Shown here: positions 5,879 to 6,175 of the stretch, piece after piece | Numbering within the stretch: position 1 is the first letter of the stretch | Layout: each line of letters starts with the position of its first letter | Assembly: GCA_946886675.1 (NCBI GenBank) | Contig: CAMPIZ010000111.1 | Location: 1 to 6,175 of the forward strand | Origin: an uncultured Flavobacterium sp. | GTDB taxonomy: Bacteria > Bacteroidota > Bacteroidia > Flavobacteriales > Flavobacteriaceae | Length of the DNA: 6,175 nt | Direction: 5' to 3' | Position numbers and translations under genes: made by a program | The notes under the pieces: generated by a model | Database searches by the model: none | What the model saw: the letters and a program-made list of their open reading frames with translations, nothing else | Told to the model about the DNA's origin: nothing

Positions 5879-6175
5879 CAAAAGAAACATCGCACTGTAA
5901 TCACTACCACTATGAAAGTGCGTGTTAAGAATATAATCCTAATTCTTTTTTTAGCTGTTTGTTTACGAGGATTATGATACTTTGATTTTTATAGCTGGCA
6001 AATTAAATACACTTTTCCGACTCCTCTTTATACCTAGTGTTGACATAAGTGTTGACAACCGAATTAAAGAAGAACAAAAAAGCTTTTTTTGAAAAGAACT
6101 TCAATTATTAGGGTAAAAAGTTATTTTTAATTTATTTTTACGCCACAATATTAATCATTTTTGTAATATACAAAC
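5875..6175. other. AT-rich region without a convincing gene, with several short repeats
   Basis: No ORF of credible length is present on either strand. The region contains an inverted repeat CGCACT/AGTGCG (5891-5896, 5917-5922), an eight-base inverted repeat ATAATCCT/AGGATTAT (5933-5940, 5968-5975), a tandem AGTGTTGACA (6036-6045, 6048-6057), the palindrome AAAAAAGCTTTTTT (6076-6089), TTATTTTTA repeated with an 11-base period (6121-6129, 6132-6140), and TTTGTA-ATA-TACAAA (6160-6174). A 21-codon hydrophobic ORF (5912-5977) is possible but unsupported. The right-hand part looks like an upstream regulatory region for a gene beyond the window edge; that is inference from base composition and repeats. 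Confidence 0.6.
6036..6057. repeat. Tandem 10-base direct repeat AGTGTTGACA
   Basis: Two exact copies of AGTGTTGACA at 6036-6045 and 6048-6057 are separated by TA, giving a 12-base period. Each contains TTGACA. No TATAAT-like or TAnnTTTG element lies at a suitable distance downstream, so a simple promoter reading does not fit. A paired binding site for a regulator of a gene to the right is possible. Confidence 0.5.

Noticed and set aside
5972..6046. 24-codon basic ORF on the - strand
   Set aside because: Short, without SD or a convincing promoter, and ending just inside other repeats; chance is the simplest explanation.
6040..6057. TTGACA copies as -35 boxes of a classical sigma-70 promoter
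   Set aside because: No TATAAT-like sequence lies 16-18 bases downstream of either copy, and Bacteroidota use TTG / TAnnTTTG instead. Kept only as a direct repeat.
1..6175. tRNA, rRNA, CRISPR array, insertion sequence, attachment site or phage genes
   Set aside because: No cloverleaf, repeat-spacer pattern, transposase, integrase or terminal repeats were seen. Nothing indicates recent transfer of the operon.

Overview
The window holds one compact, co-directional four-gene operon on the + strand (103-5874). It is flanked by about 100 bases of AT-rich leader and about 300 bases of AT-rich sequence with no convincing gene. The genes are, in order: a metallo-beta-lactamase/beta-CASP nuclease (Exo), an ATP-dependent DNA ligase, a large DEXH-box helicase of the Lhr-Core type, and a binuclear metallophosphoesterase endonuclease (PdeM/MPE). 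This is the known 'ligase-associated DNA damage response' cassette, also called the Lhr-MPE-Exo-Lig cluster. All four proteins are full length and every diagnostic catalytic motif I looked for is present, so I read it as an intact, functional cassette.

The organism is most likely a member of Bacteroidota, probably a flavobacterium or close relative. The reasons are the AT-rich intergenic DNA, Lys/Ile/Asn-rich proteins, a first gene with no Shine-Dalgarno sequence, and the Exo-Lig-Lhr-MPE gene order, which I know from that group as well as from proteobacteria. The assignment is inference, because the window has no rRNA or other taxonomic marker.

Layout. 1-102: leader with an imperfect inverted repeat (67-96) and a weak Bacteroidota-type -7 element. 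103-1137: Exo. 1134-2738: ligase, overlapping Exo by 4 bases (ATGA) and preceded by a strong AAGGAGG inside the Exo gene. 2738-5197: Lhr-type helicase, sharing one base with the ligase stop (TAATG). 5215-5874: PdeM, 17 bases after the helicase stop, with a strong AGGAGAGGA. The stop codons of both the helicase and PdeM lie inside near-perfect or perfect hairpins. 5875-6175: AT-rich DNA with several short inverted and direct repeats and a doubtful 21-codon hydrophobic ORF.

How they may work together: the helicase is expected to translocate on single-stranded DNA and unwind or remodel a damaged site. PdeM would incise single-stranded DNA, Exo would trim ends, and the ligase would seal the final nick. 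The individual activities follow from family knowledge. The order of action and the lesion repaired are not settled by the sequence. I found no undescribed protein system; the less explained signals are the RNA/DNA structures at the operon's edges and the alternating use of Shine-Dalgarno sequences.
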